Position numbers and translations under genes: made by a program. A DNA stretch of 64,000 nucleotides from Candidatus Propionivibrio dominans. GTDB lineage: Bacteria > Pseudomonadota > Gammaproteobacteria > Burkholderiales > Rhodocyclaceae. This document shows positions 38,801 to 46,717 of the stretch, one piece after another. Within the stretch, counting starts at the first letter, position 1. Every line of letters begins with the position of its first letter. Where the stretch lies: the NCBI GenBank assembly GCA_016709335.1, contig JADJNC010000003.1:248001-312000 (forward strand), in the 5' to 3' direction. The notes under the pieces are model-generated. The model saw only the letters and a list, made by a program, of their open reading frames with translations, made no database searches and was not told where the DNA came from.

Positions 38801-40695
38801 TGGCGGCTACCGGCAATGTGTTGCCCAACGACACTGACATCGACCATGGTGCACTGCTTAACGTATCCGGTGTTGTCGCAGGAACGGCAACCAGCGCGCC
38901 ATCGGGCAATCTGGGCAGTGGAGTAGCGGGCAGCTTTGGCACCCTGACACTGAATGCCGACGGCAGCTACAGCTACGCACTCGCCAACACCAACCCTGCA
39001 GTGCAGGCACTGGCTGCCGGCGCCACCACCACCGATACATTTACTTATGCCGTCACCGACGATCAGGGGGCAACAAGCTTCACCACGTTGACCATCACGA
39101 TTCACGGTCTCAACGATGCACCGGTCGCCGCCCCCGACGTACTTGTCATCAGCGCCGGCGACACGCTGGTCAGTGGCGATCTTACGCCGGGTACGCCGGG
39201 TCAGGATGTTGACGTTGACGGCGGCACCATCACCGTCATCGGATTTTCCAACGCCAATGGCGTGACCGGCAGCGTGGGCAGCGGCAGCACGCTGGCCGCT
39301 GCCTTGCCCGGTCTTTACGGCAGCCTGCAAGTCGCCGCAGACGGCAGCCATAGCTACACGCTGGACAACACCAATCCTGTTGTTCTGGCGCTCAAAGCGG
39401 GCCAGAGCGCGACTGAAACCTATACCTATACCATCAGCGACGTGCAAGGCGGCTATGCCAGCAGCACGTTGACCATCACCATCACGGGTCGCAACGATCC
39501 TCCCATCGCGGTGAATGACGGGGTTTTTGTCACCAATGAGGATACGCCGCTCAACAACATAGTCGTCCTCACCAACGATTCCGACCCGGACGGCGATCCG
39601 CTCACGGTGATCGGCGCATCGAGCGCCAACGGGGTAGTAAGCATCAACCTGGACGGTACCTTGAATTTTGTACCCGCTGCCAACTTCAACGGACTGGCGA
39701 CCATCACCTACACCATCAGCGATGGTAATGGGGGAACCAGCACGGCAACCGTGAGCATCAGCGTCAGCCCGGTGAATGACCCGCCGCTGGCGACGGATGA
39801 CCGTGGCAACTCTCCCAGTGGTCGACCACTGGTCATTCGTGTGCTGGATAACGACCGCGATCCGGATGGCGATCCCCTGACGATCACCAGCATCGCCGGC
39901 GTCGCTGTTGTTCCGGGCAGTACGGTGACCCTACCCTCGGGCAAAGTCACGCTCAACGCCGATGGCACACTAAGTTTTGTTCCCAACCCCGGTTTCAAGG
40001 GCGATGTGCTGTTCCCGTACGAGATCAGCGATGGTCATGGCGGTACGGCAATGGCCAACGTTATCATCACCGTCGCCGCTGCTGTTGACGTCTTTCCGAC
40101 AGCGCCAATGCCGTTAACTCCGCTCTGGATTGCGCCGCCCACTGAAATCAACCCGATACCTTTTTCTCCGGCGGTATTCGTCAGCGAGGTCGTGCAAGGC
40201 TTCCAGGGGGATCGGGCAGCCACCGATCCGTTTGCCTTCAGCGATCCCAGAGCGGTCCGCTACGGGGAAATTGAAAGCCAATCGATCGGTGACGGCCTCG
40301 GCTTCGATCCGGCCCTGTTCGTACAGCATGCCGTCCGCGCCTCGCAACTCGAAGGCGCCTTTCTGGACAATGTGGTCGACGGTCGCACGATCCGGATCAA
40401 CCTGAGTAGCGAGCGACTGATTCCGACACCGGAACTGGCCCTGCCCAACGCTGGTCTGATCGCGCTGCAAACGCCAGTCGCAGATCGGGTCAGCGAACCG
40501 GGACGGGAGGTACAGGCACTGGCATTGACGCGTCTCCCTGTCGCGCCAGGCCATCTGATCACCGGCAGCGAGCAGCCTGCTCCGACACATCGCGCTGCGC
40601 CGTCCTTCTCAGAGCAATTGCGCCGTTCCGGAAGCAGAACTTCCGTCGCTGGCCGCGATACCCTGCACTCCATTCGAGCACGCCCCCACGTTTGA
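35734..40695 (+). CDS. Giant adhesin, C-terminal piece (VCBS repeats and unique tail)
   Basis: Continues the preceding piece after a one-base loss; in-frame homologous sequence already begins near 35710, so the ATG-like start at 35734 is artificial. Two repeats of about 125 residues are followed by about eight VCBS repeats with the pattern NDSDPD...LTV....G.YGSLTLNADGSYSYTLDN...VQALKAGE...D.FTYTISDGHGG, then two Ig-like Tandem-95 domains with Asp-rich (DPDGDPLTV) Ca2+-type loops. The last 200 residues lack repeats: a Pro-rich stretch, FVQHAVRASQLEGAFLDN, and a basic end with SFSEQLRRSG, perhaps the export signal. Confidence 0.8.
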   Translation: MAVDAALNLSDVDDTNMAAASVTISPGSFVTGDTLAVVTAGTSIVANYNALTGVLTLTGTDSTAHYQQVLRSLTFSSTSDDPTINTTRPSRNLTYSVTDANSDGAGAQTATSTRTVSISPVNDKPTLTGTGSTRSYTENAAVVTLEPALSLADVDDTQIDQAVIRVGSGFVAGDRLNFTNQLGISGSYNVLTGTLTLTGTTTLANYQAALRSISFDSTSDNPGSGTRTIAWTVRDVNSDAAANGQQTSLAGSTSINVTPVNDNPVALLDVNSIGKAAVTPVTGNVLVNDSDVDGGILSVSGLTGGTVGVPLVRSSGTLTVNADGTYSFTVNTADPAVAALGAGATLVEIYNYTISDGQGGSATAQIRITINGANNPPVATADANNISEGSASVSAAASGVLVNDSDLNGDTLSVTGIAAGASQPPASAMPVPGGGASASGTYGALLLNPDGSYTYTLDNSKPAVNALAVGESLTDTFTYFISDGKGGTASANVVITINGTNDGPDAVNDASSLPANSPGVTGNALGNDSDPDTRDSLTVSAVNGAPASVGLQVVGTYGSITVNANGSYTFTPNTTTAKALAAGQTATDSFTYTISDGHGGTDTATITITLSGVNDAPVARPDINTLTEDQASATGNVLTGARVTGGGIASTVAASADSDPDTTDALSVTGVQSSTGSVGAVGSPLTGVFGTVTLNADGSYSYALDTASAAVQALKPGEIAHETYTYSISDSKGGTATTTLDIEIVGLNDPPVAGDDNYDTVDTAGFPGGTPISGNVLINDSDPDAGDTLTVTAVTGTAAGTVGGGTPGTFGILTLNANGTFTYNVDTSDPVVQSLLTGASLTDTYTYTVSDGHGGFATATVTFTIHGTNDAPSALNDTNLISEDQPMASGNVISGSRVTGSGGVTNNDPGAKDTDPDGDLLTVTGIRHADPLLPAGAIGAPFAGDYGTLNIGAAGDYTYTLDNGNAAVQALKAGETRSELFVYTVNDGRGSFVDATITIVITGVNDAPVAVADTNSISEDSGVAATGNVLPNDTDIDHGALLNVSGVVAGTATSAPSGNLGSGVAGSFGTLTLNADGSYSYALANTNPAVQALAAGATTTDTFTYAVTDDQGATSFTTLTITIHGLNDAPVAAPDVLVISAGDTLVSGDLTPGTPGQDVDVDGGTITVIGFSNANGVTGSVGSGSTLAAALPGLYGSLQVAADGSHSYTLDNTNPVVLALKAGQSATETYTYTISDVQGGYASSTLTITITGRNDPPIAVNDGVFVTNEDTPLNNIVVLTNDSDPDGDPLTVIGASSANGVVSINLDGTLNFVPAANFNGLATITYTISDGNGGTSTATVSISVSPVNDPPLATDDRGNSPSGRPLVIRVLDNDRDPDGDPLTITSIAGVAVVPGSTVTLPSGKVTLNADGTLSFVPNPGFKGDVLFPYEISDGHGGTAMANVIITVAAAVDVFPTAPMPLTPLWIAPPTEINPIPFSPAVFVSEVVQGFQGDRAATDPFAFSDPRAVRYGEIESQSIGDGLGFDPALFVQHAVRASQLEGAFLDNVVDGRTIRINLSSERLIPTPELALPNAGLIALQTPVADRVSEPGREVQALALTRLPVAPGHLITGSEQPAPTHRAAPSFSEQLRRSGSRTSVAGRDTLHSIRARPHV

Positions 40696-42251
40696 TGTCA
40701 GAATCGACTAATCACATGACCCTGACCGCCATGAGCCAATCTCAAAAAAAGCCATTTTCCTCACCACTCCGATGGCTGACCCTGTGCAGCCTCCCGCTAC
40801 TGCTGGCCAGTTGTGGGACAATCACGCCCCAGGCCTACTCCACCGCCGAAATCCGCGAGCGTGTCGTCCAGGATCGTCAGGCCATGTATGCCGATCAGGA
40901 GCCGATTACCGCGCCCATCACCTTCCATGAAGCCACTGCACGAGCGCTCAAGTACAACCTCGACTACCGTCTCAAACTTATGGAAGGCGCGCTGTCGAGA
41001 AGCCTGCTCGAGGTATCCACCTTCGAGATGTTGCCCCGCCTGGTCGCCGGAGCGGGTTACCTGACGCGCAACAATGACTCTGGCGGCGTTTCTGTCGGCA
41101 TCGAGACCGGGCTTGTAACCCTGAGTCCTTCGACCTCGCAGGAACGGGATCGAACGATCGCCAATCTGACCTTTTCATGGAATGCGCTGGACTTCGGAGT
41201 TTCCTACTATCGCGCCCAGCAAAAGGCCGACCAGGTGCTGATGGCCGAGGAACGCCGGCGCAAGGTAGCCCAGAATGTGCAACAGGATGTCCGCAACAGC
41301 TATTGGCGCGCCCTCGGAGCGCAAAAGCTCCTGGGCCGGGTCGATGCCCTGCTGCTGCGTGTGAATAAGGCGCTGAAACGCGCCAGGCAGGTGGAAAAGG
41401 AAGGATTGATGCCGCAGCCCCAGGTGCTGGCCTATCAGCGCGCCCTGCTCGATGCGGTGAACCTCCTGACCCTGCGCCGCCAGGATCTTGAGCTGGCCCG
41501 CGCGGAACTGACTGCCCTCATGTCGGTGCCGCCGGGAACCCCCTACACCCTGGCCGAAGAAAAAGAACACGCCCTGCCCCCGGTTCCCACCAACTTCGAC
41601 GAACTTGAACTCATGGCTCTGGAAAAGCGACCCGAGATCATGGAAGAGTGGTATCGCAGGCGGGTCACCGAAAACGACATCAAGGCCGCCAAGTTGCTGT
41701 TGTGGCCTAACCTCGGCATTGAAACCGGCCCCGTATACGACTCCAACAAATATGCCTACAACAACAACTGGTATGAAACCGGGGTTCGTCTATCCTGGAA
41801 CATTCTCAAACTGCTGCAGTGGCCGGCTCTGGACAAAGCCCAGAGAGACCAGAACCAGACCGATGACATGCGCCGAATGGCCCTTTCGATGGCCGTACTT
41901 ACCCAGGTTCGCGTTGGTGTCCAGCGTTACGGCCTGGCCTTGTCGGAACTGGAATTTGCCGAGGAAAGCCTGCGTGTAGACCAGCGCCTGCTGAGTTTTT
42001 CCCAGGCCGCTGCAAAAACGCAGTTCGACTCCGAACTGGAAGTCATCCGCGCCGAGGCCCGCGCCCTGCTCGCGGAATACCAGCGTTACGCGTCCTACTC
42101 AAACGCCCAGGCGGCCTGGGGACGTCTGTATAACTCGGTGGGTCTCGACGCGTTGCCGCAAACCCTGGACAATCATGACATCAAGACCCTGGGCAGCACG
42201 ATGGAGAAGACCATGAATGAGGTTCAATCCACTCTGTTCAGGAATCAATGA
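40695..42251 (+). CDS. TolC-family outer membrane lipoprotein
   Basis: 518 residues from ATG 40695, which overlaps the adhesin stop (TGATG). A lipoprotein signal ends at LLLASC (Cys 40). The mature part is long-helical with two OEP repeats (ITFHEATARALKYNLDYRL..., then FDELELMALEKRPEIMEEWYRRRVTENDIKAAK), typical of an outer membrane channel. It is predicted to be the exit pore for the giant protein encoded directly upstream. Codon 1 could also be M8 or M13, which leave a shorter, more normal signal peptide. Confidence 0.88.
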   Translation: MSESTNHMTLTAMSQSQKKPFSSPLRWLTLCSLPLLLASCGTITPQAYSTAEIRERVVQDRQAMYADQEPITAPITFHEATARALKYNLDYRLKLMEGALSRSLLEVSTFEMLPRLVAGAGYLTRNNDSGGVSVGIETGLVTLSPSTSQERDRTIANLTFSWNALDFGVSYYRAQQKADQVLMAEERRRKVAQNVQQDVRNSYWRALGAQKLLGRVDALLLRVNKALKRARQVEKEGLMPQPQVLAYQRALLDAVNLLTLRRQDLELARAELTALMSVPPGTPYTLAEEKEHALPPVPTNFDELELMALEKRPEIMEEWYRRRVTENDIKAAKLLLWPNLGIETGPVYDSNKYAYNNNWYETGVRLSWNILKLLQWPALDKAQRDQNQTDDMRRMALSMAVLTQVRVGVQRYGLALSELEFAEESLRVDQRLLSFSQAAAKTQFDSELEVIRAEARALLAEYQRYASYSNAQAAWGRLYNSVGLDALPQTLDNHDIKTLGSTMEKTMNEVQSTLFRNQ

Positions 42252-42311
42252 TGCCAAAAGCGTACTGCGCAGAGCAAAGCCGTATCATTCCGATATCCTG
42301 TTGATCGTCCC

Positions 42312-43055
42312 ATGACCTTGACTCCAGCCATCAGGCTTCTCCTTGCAGCGACCGTTCTGTCCTCACTTTCCGTGTCTGCACAAACCCAGGCACCTGCAGT
42401 CAACTCCAATCCGATTCGGGTTTTGCTCAGCCCGGAACTGGAAACCACGCTGATTTCCCAGATGGTGGGGCGCATTTCAGCGCTGAATGCTTCTCTGGGC
42501 GCCGCCGTAGCCAAAGGCAAGCCGATTGTCGTCTTCGATTGCGGCGAAGCCAGTGCCAAACTGCAAATGGCCCAGGCCGAATATGCCTCCGCCCGGGAAA
42601 CCCTGGAAACAAAGAACCGCCTGCGCAAGCTTGAAGCCGCCGGCGACATGGAGGTTGCCCTGGCCGTCGCCGCCGCCGATCGGGGCAGGGCGGCGATCGC
42701 CGTCTCCCGCGCCCAAGTGGCGCAATGTACGGTGCTCGCTCCATTCTCTGGGCGCATCGTTAAGCTGTACGTCAAGCCGTATCAGGGGGTCAACGTCGGC
42801 AGCCCGCTACTTGAGATGGTCAGCGACGGCCCTCTCAAACTGCGCCTCAACGTTCCTTCAAAACTCCTGCGTACCCTGCGCGTCGGCACCACTTTTGAAG
42901 TGGACATTGATGAGACCGGCAAAACCTATCCGGCCAGCGTCACGGCGATCAACGCCAGGGTAGACGCTGTGGCACAAACGGTTGAACTGGAAGCGCGCAT
43001 CGACAGCCGCCCCGGCGAACTGCTGGCCGGGATGACCGGCATTGCCCGCTTCTAG
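42312..43055 (+). CDS. Small periplasmic adaptor (HlyD/RND-MFP-like)
   Basis: 247 residues with a cleavable-looking signal peptide (to about VSA-QTQ, residue 23). Lipoyl half motif (SQMVGRISALNASLGAAVAKGKPIVVFDC), a short helical hairpin, second half (VLAPFSGRIVKLYVKPYQGVNVGSPLLEM) and beta-barrel; it lacks the large extra domains of MacA. Lies 60 bp after the TolC-type gene and 30 bp before the GAF/HlyD-like gene. Probably a soluble or loosely attached adaptor joining the inner-membrane parts to the channel. Confidence 0.82.
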   Translation: MTLTPAIRLLLAATVLSSLSVSAQTQAPAVNSNPIRVLLSPELETTLISQMVGRISALNASLGAAVAKGKPIVVFDCGEASAKLQMAQAEYASARETLETKNRLRKLEAAGDMEVALAVAAADRGRAAIAVSRAQVAQCTVLAPFSGRIVKLYVKPYQGVNVGSPLLEMVSDGPLKLRLNVPSKLLRTLRVGTTFEVDIDETGKTYPASVTAINARVDAVAQTVELEARIDSRPGELLAGMTGIARF

Positions 43056-43085
43056 CGCAGACCGTGACCCTTGTCGACTCAAGGT

Positions 43086-44447
43086 ATGACCCTCTTCACT
43101 GAAGGCTCACTGGCCGACCTCGTCGTCGACCTCGAAGCCCGCGCCCGCGCCACCAATTCCGTCTCCGAACTTGGCTTTTCGCTGGCCAATGACACTTACA
43201 CCCTGCTCGGTTTCCGCCAGGCACTGGTGTTCGAGGGCGGTGGCGATGACAGTCGCTTGCTCACTGTTTCCGGCCTCGCCCGCCCGACGGAAGACAGCCC
43301 TTATCTGGTCTGGCTACGCCGCACCTGGCCGTGGTTGCGACAGCAACTGGAGGCCAATCCGGGCTGGTTCACCCCGTCGAGCGAAGCGTTCAATGCAGCC
43401 AATGCACCTGCCGGCGTTATGGACGGATGGAGCGAATGGTGGCCGGCCGGCATCTTCGCTGTGCCTCTGCAGCGCCGTAGCGGTGAGACCTTGGGCTGGG
43501 TGTGCTTTCTGCTCGATCAAGCGCCGGCTGAACACCAGACAAAGGCCCTGGCGCAGCTTGCCCGGAGCTGGAGCTACTGCTGGGAAATGCTGGCCGGGAA
43601 TCCCCGACCCTCCTGGAAAATCCGCTGGCAGAAGTTGAGCAGCAGACAGCGGCGCATGATGGCACTGGCGCTCGGGCTGTTCCTCCTGTTCCCGATCCGC
43701 CAGAGCGCGCTGGCACCGGCAGAAGTTATCGCTCTCGACGCGGTTGCCGTCACCTCGCCACTCGACGGCGTGGTCAAGAGCATTCATGTTCGCCCCAACC
43801 AGGCCGTCACAGCGGGGCAACTCCTTTTTTCGCTCGATGACACGACCTTGCGTAACCGCCTGGATGTGGGCCAGAAATCCCTGGCCGTCGCCGATGCCGA
43901 ATTGCAGGCGACCACACAGAAAGCCTTCGACACCCCGCAAAGCAAGGGCGACCTGGCGCTGTTGAGCGGCCGCGTGCATGAAAAGCGGGCCGAACTGGCC
44001 GCTGTGCAAACCCAGTTGGCACGTATCGACGTGCTGGCCGGCCACGAGGGTATTGCGGTTTTCGGCGACCCCGATGACTGGCTGGGTCGCCCCGTCAGCA
44101 CCGGGGAACGCATCATGCTGCTGGCCAACCCTGAAAAACCCGGCGTTCTTGTCCATCTGCCGGTAGCCGACGCGATTGCCCTGAATGTTGGCGCTGCGCT
44201 CAAACTCTTCCTGACCGTGATGCCGCTTTCTCCGCTCGACGCCAGGATCACGGAAACCAGCTACCAGGCCGTGCTGTCTCCCGAAGGCGTGGCCAGTTAC
44301 CGGCTGCGCGCCGTTTTTGAAGATGCGCAGCAGAATGTCCGCATCGGCCTGCGCGGAACAGCCAAGGTCTATGGCGGCTGGGTGTGCATGGGCTACTACC
44401 TTCTGCGTCGTCCGCTGGCTACGCTGCGCGAGTGGAGCGGTTGGTGA
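43086..44447 (+). CDS. GAF-like domain fused to HlyD-type adaptor
   Basis: 453 residues from ATG 43086. Residues about 1-170 form an alpha/beta region resembling a GAF sensor domain (LADLVVDLEARARATNSVSELGFSLAND..., IFAVPLQRRSGETLGWVCFLL). One membrane helix follows (RMMALALGLFLLFPI, about 195-210), then a periplasmic HlyD part: VAVTSPLDGVVKSIHVRPNQAVTAGQLLFSL, a helical section and a barrel. A cytosolic sensor domain on an export adaptor is unusual and suggests that export is gated by a signal. Its stop overlaps the GTG of the M50 gene. Confidence 0.75.
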   Translation: MTLFTEGSLADLVVDLEARARATNSVSELGFSLANDTYTLLGFRQALVFEGGGDDSRLLTVSGLARPTEDSPYLVWLRRTWPWLRQQLEANPGWFTPSSEAFNAANAPAGVMDGWSEWWPAGIFAVPLQRRSGETLGWVCFLLDQAPAEHQTKALAQLARSWSYCWEMLAGNPRPSWKIRWQKLSSRQRRMMALALGLFLLFPIRQSALAPAEVIALDAVAVTSPLDGVVKSIHVRPNQAVTAGQLLFSLDDTTLRNRLDVGQKSLAVADAELQATTQKAFDTPQSKGDLALLSGRVHEKRAELAAVQTQLARIDVLAGHEGIAVFGDPDDWLGRPVSTGERIMLLANPEKPGVLVHLPVADAIALNVGAALKLFLTVMPLSPLDARITETSYQAVLSPEGVASYRLRAVFEDAQQNVRIGLRGTAKVYGGWVCMGYYLLRRPLATLREWSGW

Positions 44448-46558
44448 ATACGCTTGCACCGCGTCTGCCACCGAATTTGTCACCACTGTCACCGCTGCGT
44501 GAAGACCTGCGCCTGCATGAAGCCGCGCCGGGAAAGGATGGTTCTCCGGCCTGGTCGATTCAGGACCCGGTGACCAACCGGTTTTATCGCATCGGCTGGC
44601 TGGAGTTTGAATGCCTGTTGCGCTGGCCGGGTGCTCCGGCACAGATTGCCGCAGACATCGCCGCCTCAACGCCGCTCGCCGCCGACCAGGAACAGGTCGA
44701 AGATTTTGCCCGTTTCCTCGAACGTCACCACCTGCTGCGCCTGACGCCGGAAGGTATCAAACGACTGGCTACGGAGGCCAGTCAGCCGGGATGGACGCAC
44801 TGGCGCTGGTGGCTGCACCACTATCTCTTCATCCGGATTCCACTGGTTCGCCCCGAGCGCTGGCTGGCGGCGGCCTTGCCGGTAATTCGACCGCTGTTCT
44901 CGACGAGCGGGCTGACAGTGATCGTTCTCGCCAGCCTGCTCGGCATCGTCCTCGTCGCTCGCCAGTGGGACACCTTCACGCACGGGGTGATCGACAGCCT
45001 TACGCTGGCCGGTCTCAGCGGCTTCCTCCTGGCGCTGGCCATTTCCAAGACCTTCCATGAACTCGGCCATGCCCTGGTCGCCACCCGTTACGGGGTGCGT
45101 GTCGCGCACATGGGGGTGGCCCTGGTGGTGCTCTGGCCGATGCTCTACACCGATACCAGCGAATCCTGGAAGCTGCGCTCGCACCGCCAGCGGCTGGCCG
45201 TATCGGCCGCCGGCATCGGCGTTGAAATGGCTCTCGCCGGACTATCCACGCTGGCCTGGGCACTGCTTGACGATGGACCGTTACGCCAGGCCACACTCTA
45301 CCTGGCAAGCACCGGCTGGCTGCTTTCGCTGGCCTTGAACGCCAGTCCGTTCATGCGCTTCGATGGCTACTTCATTCTCTCGGATCTGCTGGATTTTCCC
45401 AATCTGCATGAGCGCTCCGGGGCCCTCGCCCGCGTCTGGCTGCGGCGAACCCTGCTGGGCTGGGCCGATCCCGATCCGGAGCCGCTACCTGCCCGCCTGC
45501 GCCGCGCGCTGATCGCCTTTGCGCTGCTCACTTGGTGTTACCGACTGGTAGTTTTCCTCGGTATCGCCGTCGCCGTCTACCTTTTTTTCTTCAAGGCACT
45601 GGGTATTTTTCTCTTCGTCGTCGAATTGGTCTGGTTCATTTTTCGTCCGCTGTGGCTCGAGATCGGCGTCTGGCGCTCACGCTGGAGCGAGGTCAAGGCT
45701 GATCGACGGCGCTGGATGCGAATCCTCGGCCTTGGCGGCCTGGTGCTGGCCACCATCCCCTGGGCCTTTGCTATCAGCGCCCCGGGGCTGGCGCACCCGC
45801 TACGCCAGCAAGCCGTCTTCAGCCCTTTCCCCGCCCGCGTTGCTGAACTGCACCCTGCCGGACCGGTCAGGTCGGGAACGCCGCTGGCCCTGTTCAACGC
45901 TCCGGATCTGCAAGCCCGGGGTTTGCGTACGAACGCCAGTGTCCAGGCGCTCAATCAGCGTCTTGCCGGGCTCGCGGTGGAAGACAGCGGCATCGACCAG
46001 CGACGAGCCACTAGCGAGCGCCTTGGCGAACAACTAGCCGAAGCTCGTTCGACCAGAGAAGAAGAGGATCGGCTGCGCGTGACGGCTGAATTCGACGGGG
46101 TCTGGCTCGATGTTGACCCGACGCTACTGCCCGGCACCTGGGTCAGTACCCGAAATCAGGTGGGTATTCTGGTTGACCCGAGCAAATGGGTCGTCGATGC
46201 CTATGTCGAGCAACGTCAGGTAGAACGTATCGTGGTGGGCGCCAAAGCCAGTTTCCGCCCGGAACGCCACTGGCTTTCCATCGACGCCACAGTGATAGAC
46301 GTCGACTCGACGCGCAGCAGCAAGCTCTCTCACGCCATGCTCGACGCCCGCCACGGCGGCCCCATTGCCACCCAGGCCGGCGAACGCCAGTCCATGCCTG
46401 TCGATGCGCTTTACCGTGTCCGGCTGGTCCTCGCTGAACCGCTCCCCGAAAACCATGAAACCCGTGGCCGCACGAGCATCGAAGGCACCCGCCAAAGCCT
46501 CCTCTGGGAAGCCCTCAAACGCACTGCCGCCGTGGTCATTCGCGAAAGCGGGTTTTAG
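44444..46558 (+). CDS. PqqD-like / M50 zinc metalloprotease / HlyD-like membrane protein
   Basis: 704 residues from GTG 44444, overlapping the previous stop by 4 bp. The N-terminal 100 residues resemble PqqD (LREDLRLHEA, DPVTNRFYRIGWLEFE). A membrane core with 6-8 helices carries the zinc motif HELGH (H205, E206, H209) and the third ligand in NASPFMRFDGYF (D307), as in site-2 proteases. The C-terminal part (about 460-700) is periplasmic, with a helical stretch and a HlyD-like barrel (FDGVWLDVDPTLLPGTWVSTRNQ). KEGG-style names for such proteins are 'putative peptide zinc metalloprotease'. It may process or export the giant protein; no ATPase is encoded here. Confidence 0.8.
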   Translation: MNTLAPRLPPNLSPLSPLREDLRLHEAAPGKDGSPAWSIQDPVTNRFYRIGWLEFECLLRWPGAPAQIAADIAASTPLAADQEQVEDFARFLERHHLLRLTPEGIKRLATEASQPGWTHWRWWLHHYLFIRIPLVRPERWLAAALPVIRPLFSTSGLTVIVLASLLGIVLVARQWDTFTHGVIDSLTLAGLSGFLLALAISKTFHELGHALVATRYGVRVAHMGVALVVLWPMLYTDTSESWKLRSHRQRLAVSAAGIGVEMALAGLSTLAWALLDDGPLRQATLYLASTGWLLSLALNASPFMRFDGYFILSDLLDFPNLHERSGALARVWLRRTLLGWADPDPEPLPARLRRALIAFALLTWCYRLVVFLGIAVAVYLFFFKALGIFLFVVELVWFIFRPLWLEIGVWRSRWSEVKADRRRWMRILGLGGLVLATIPWAFAISAPGLAHPLRQQAVFSPFPARVAELHPAGPVRSGTPLALFNAPDLQARGLRTNASVQALNQRLAGLAVEDSGIDQRRATSERLGEQLAEARSTREEEDRLRVTAEFDGVWLDVDPTLLPGTWVSTRNQVGILVDPSKWVVDAYVEQRQVERIVVGAKASFRPERHWLSIDATVIDVDSTRSSKLSHAMLDARHGGPIATQAGERQSMPVDALYRVRLVLAEPLPENHETRGRTSIEGTRQSLLWEALKRTAAVVIRESGF

Positions 46559-46602
46559 CGCGACTCGATGCGGCCATTGACCGGCGAAATAGGGAACAAC
46601 TG

Positions 46603-46706
46603 AAAAGCGAACCACCAAGGCACCAAGTTCACAAAGAATCACCAAGAAATTCGTCTGGTTTTCTTGGTGTAACTTGGTGCCCTTAGTGTCTTGGTGGTTC
46701 GCTTTT
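46603..46706. terminator. Bidirectional 17-bp inverted repeat between convergent genes
   Basis: The arm AAAAGCGAACCACCAAG (46603-46619) is perfectly complementary to 46690-46706, with further CACCAAG/CTTGGTG pairing inside. It lies between the ends of the M50 gene and the convergent purL, with A runs before and T runs after. It may act as a transcription stop for both sides; it could also be a dispersed repeat. Confidence 0.6.
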
Positions 46707-46717
46707 ATTCCACCCTC

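Larger units (their letters stand above)
27996..40695 (+). other. Reconstructed giant LEPR/DUF4347/cadherin/VCBS surface protein gene
   Basis: Three consecutive frames form one gene of about 12.7 kb (about 4,230 residues). The joins need one extra C in the C run near 28250-28262 (restoring APITLLVVDSRVADYQSLL) and one in the C6 run near 35697-35703 (restoring SVAPPAASYTEQAAPVAVDA). Order: LEPR motif, DUF4347, about 15 cadherin-like/Tandem-95 type repeats separated by VNDAPT-like linkers, about eight VCBS repeats, two further Ig-like domains, unique C-terminus. No RTX GGxGxD repeats. Predicted role: giant surface adhesin. Its stop overlaps the start of the TolC-type gene. Confidence 0.8.

Noticed and set aside
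28016..40000. Repeat-rich region considered as a CRISPR-like or satellite array
   Set aside because: The repetition is at protein level (VCBS/cadherin domains of 100-150 residues), with divergent DNA and no spacer structure.
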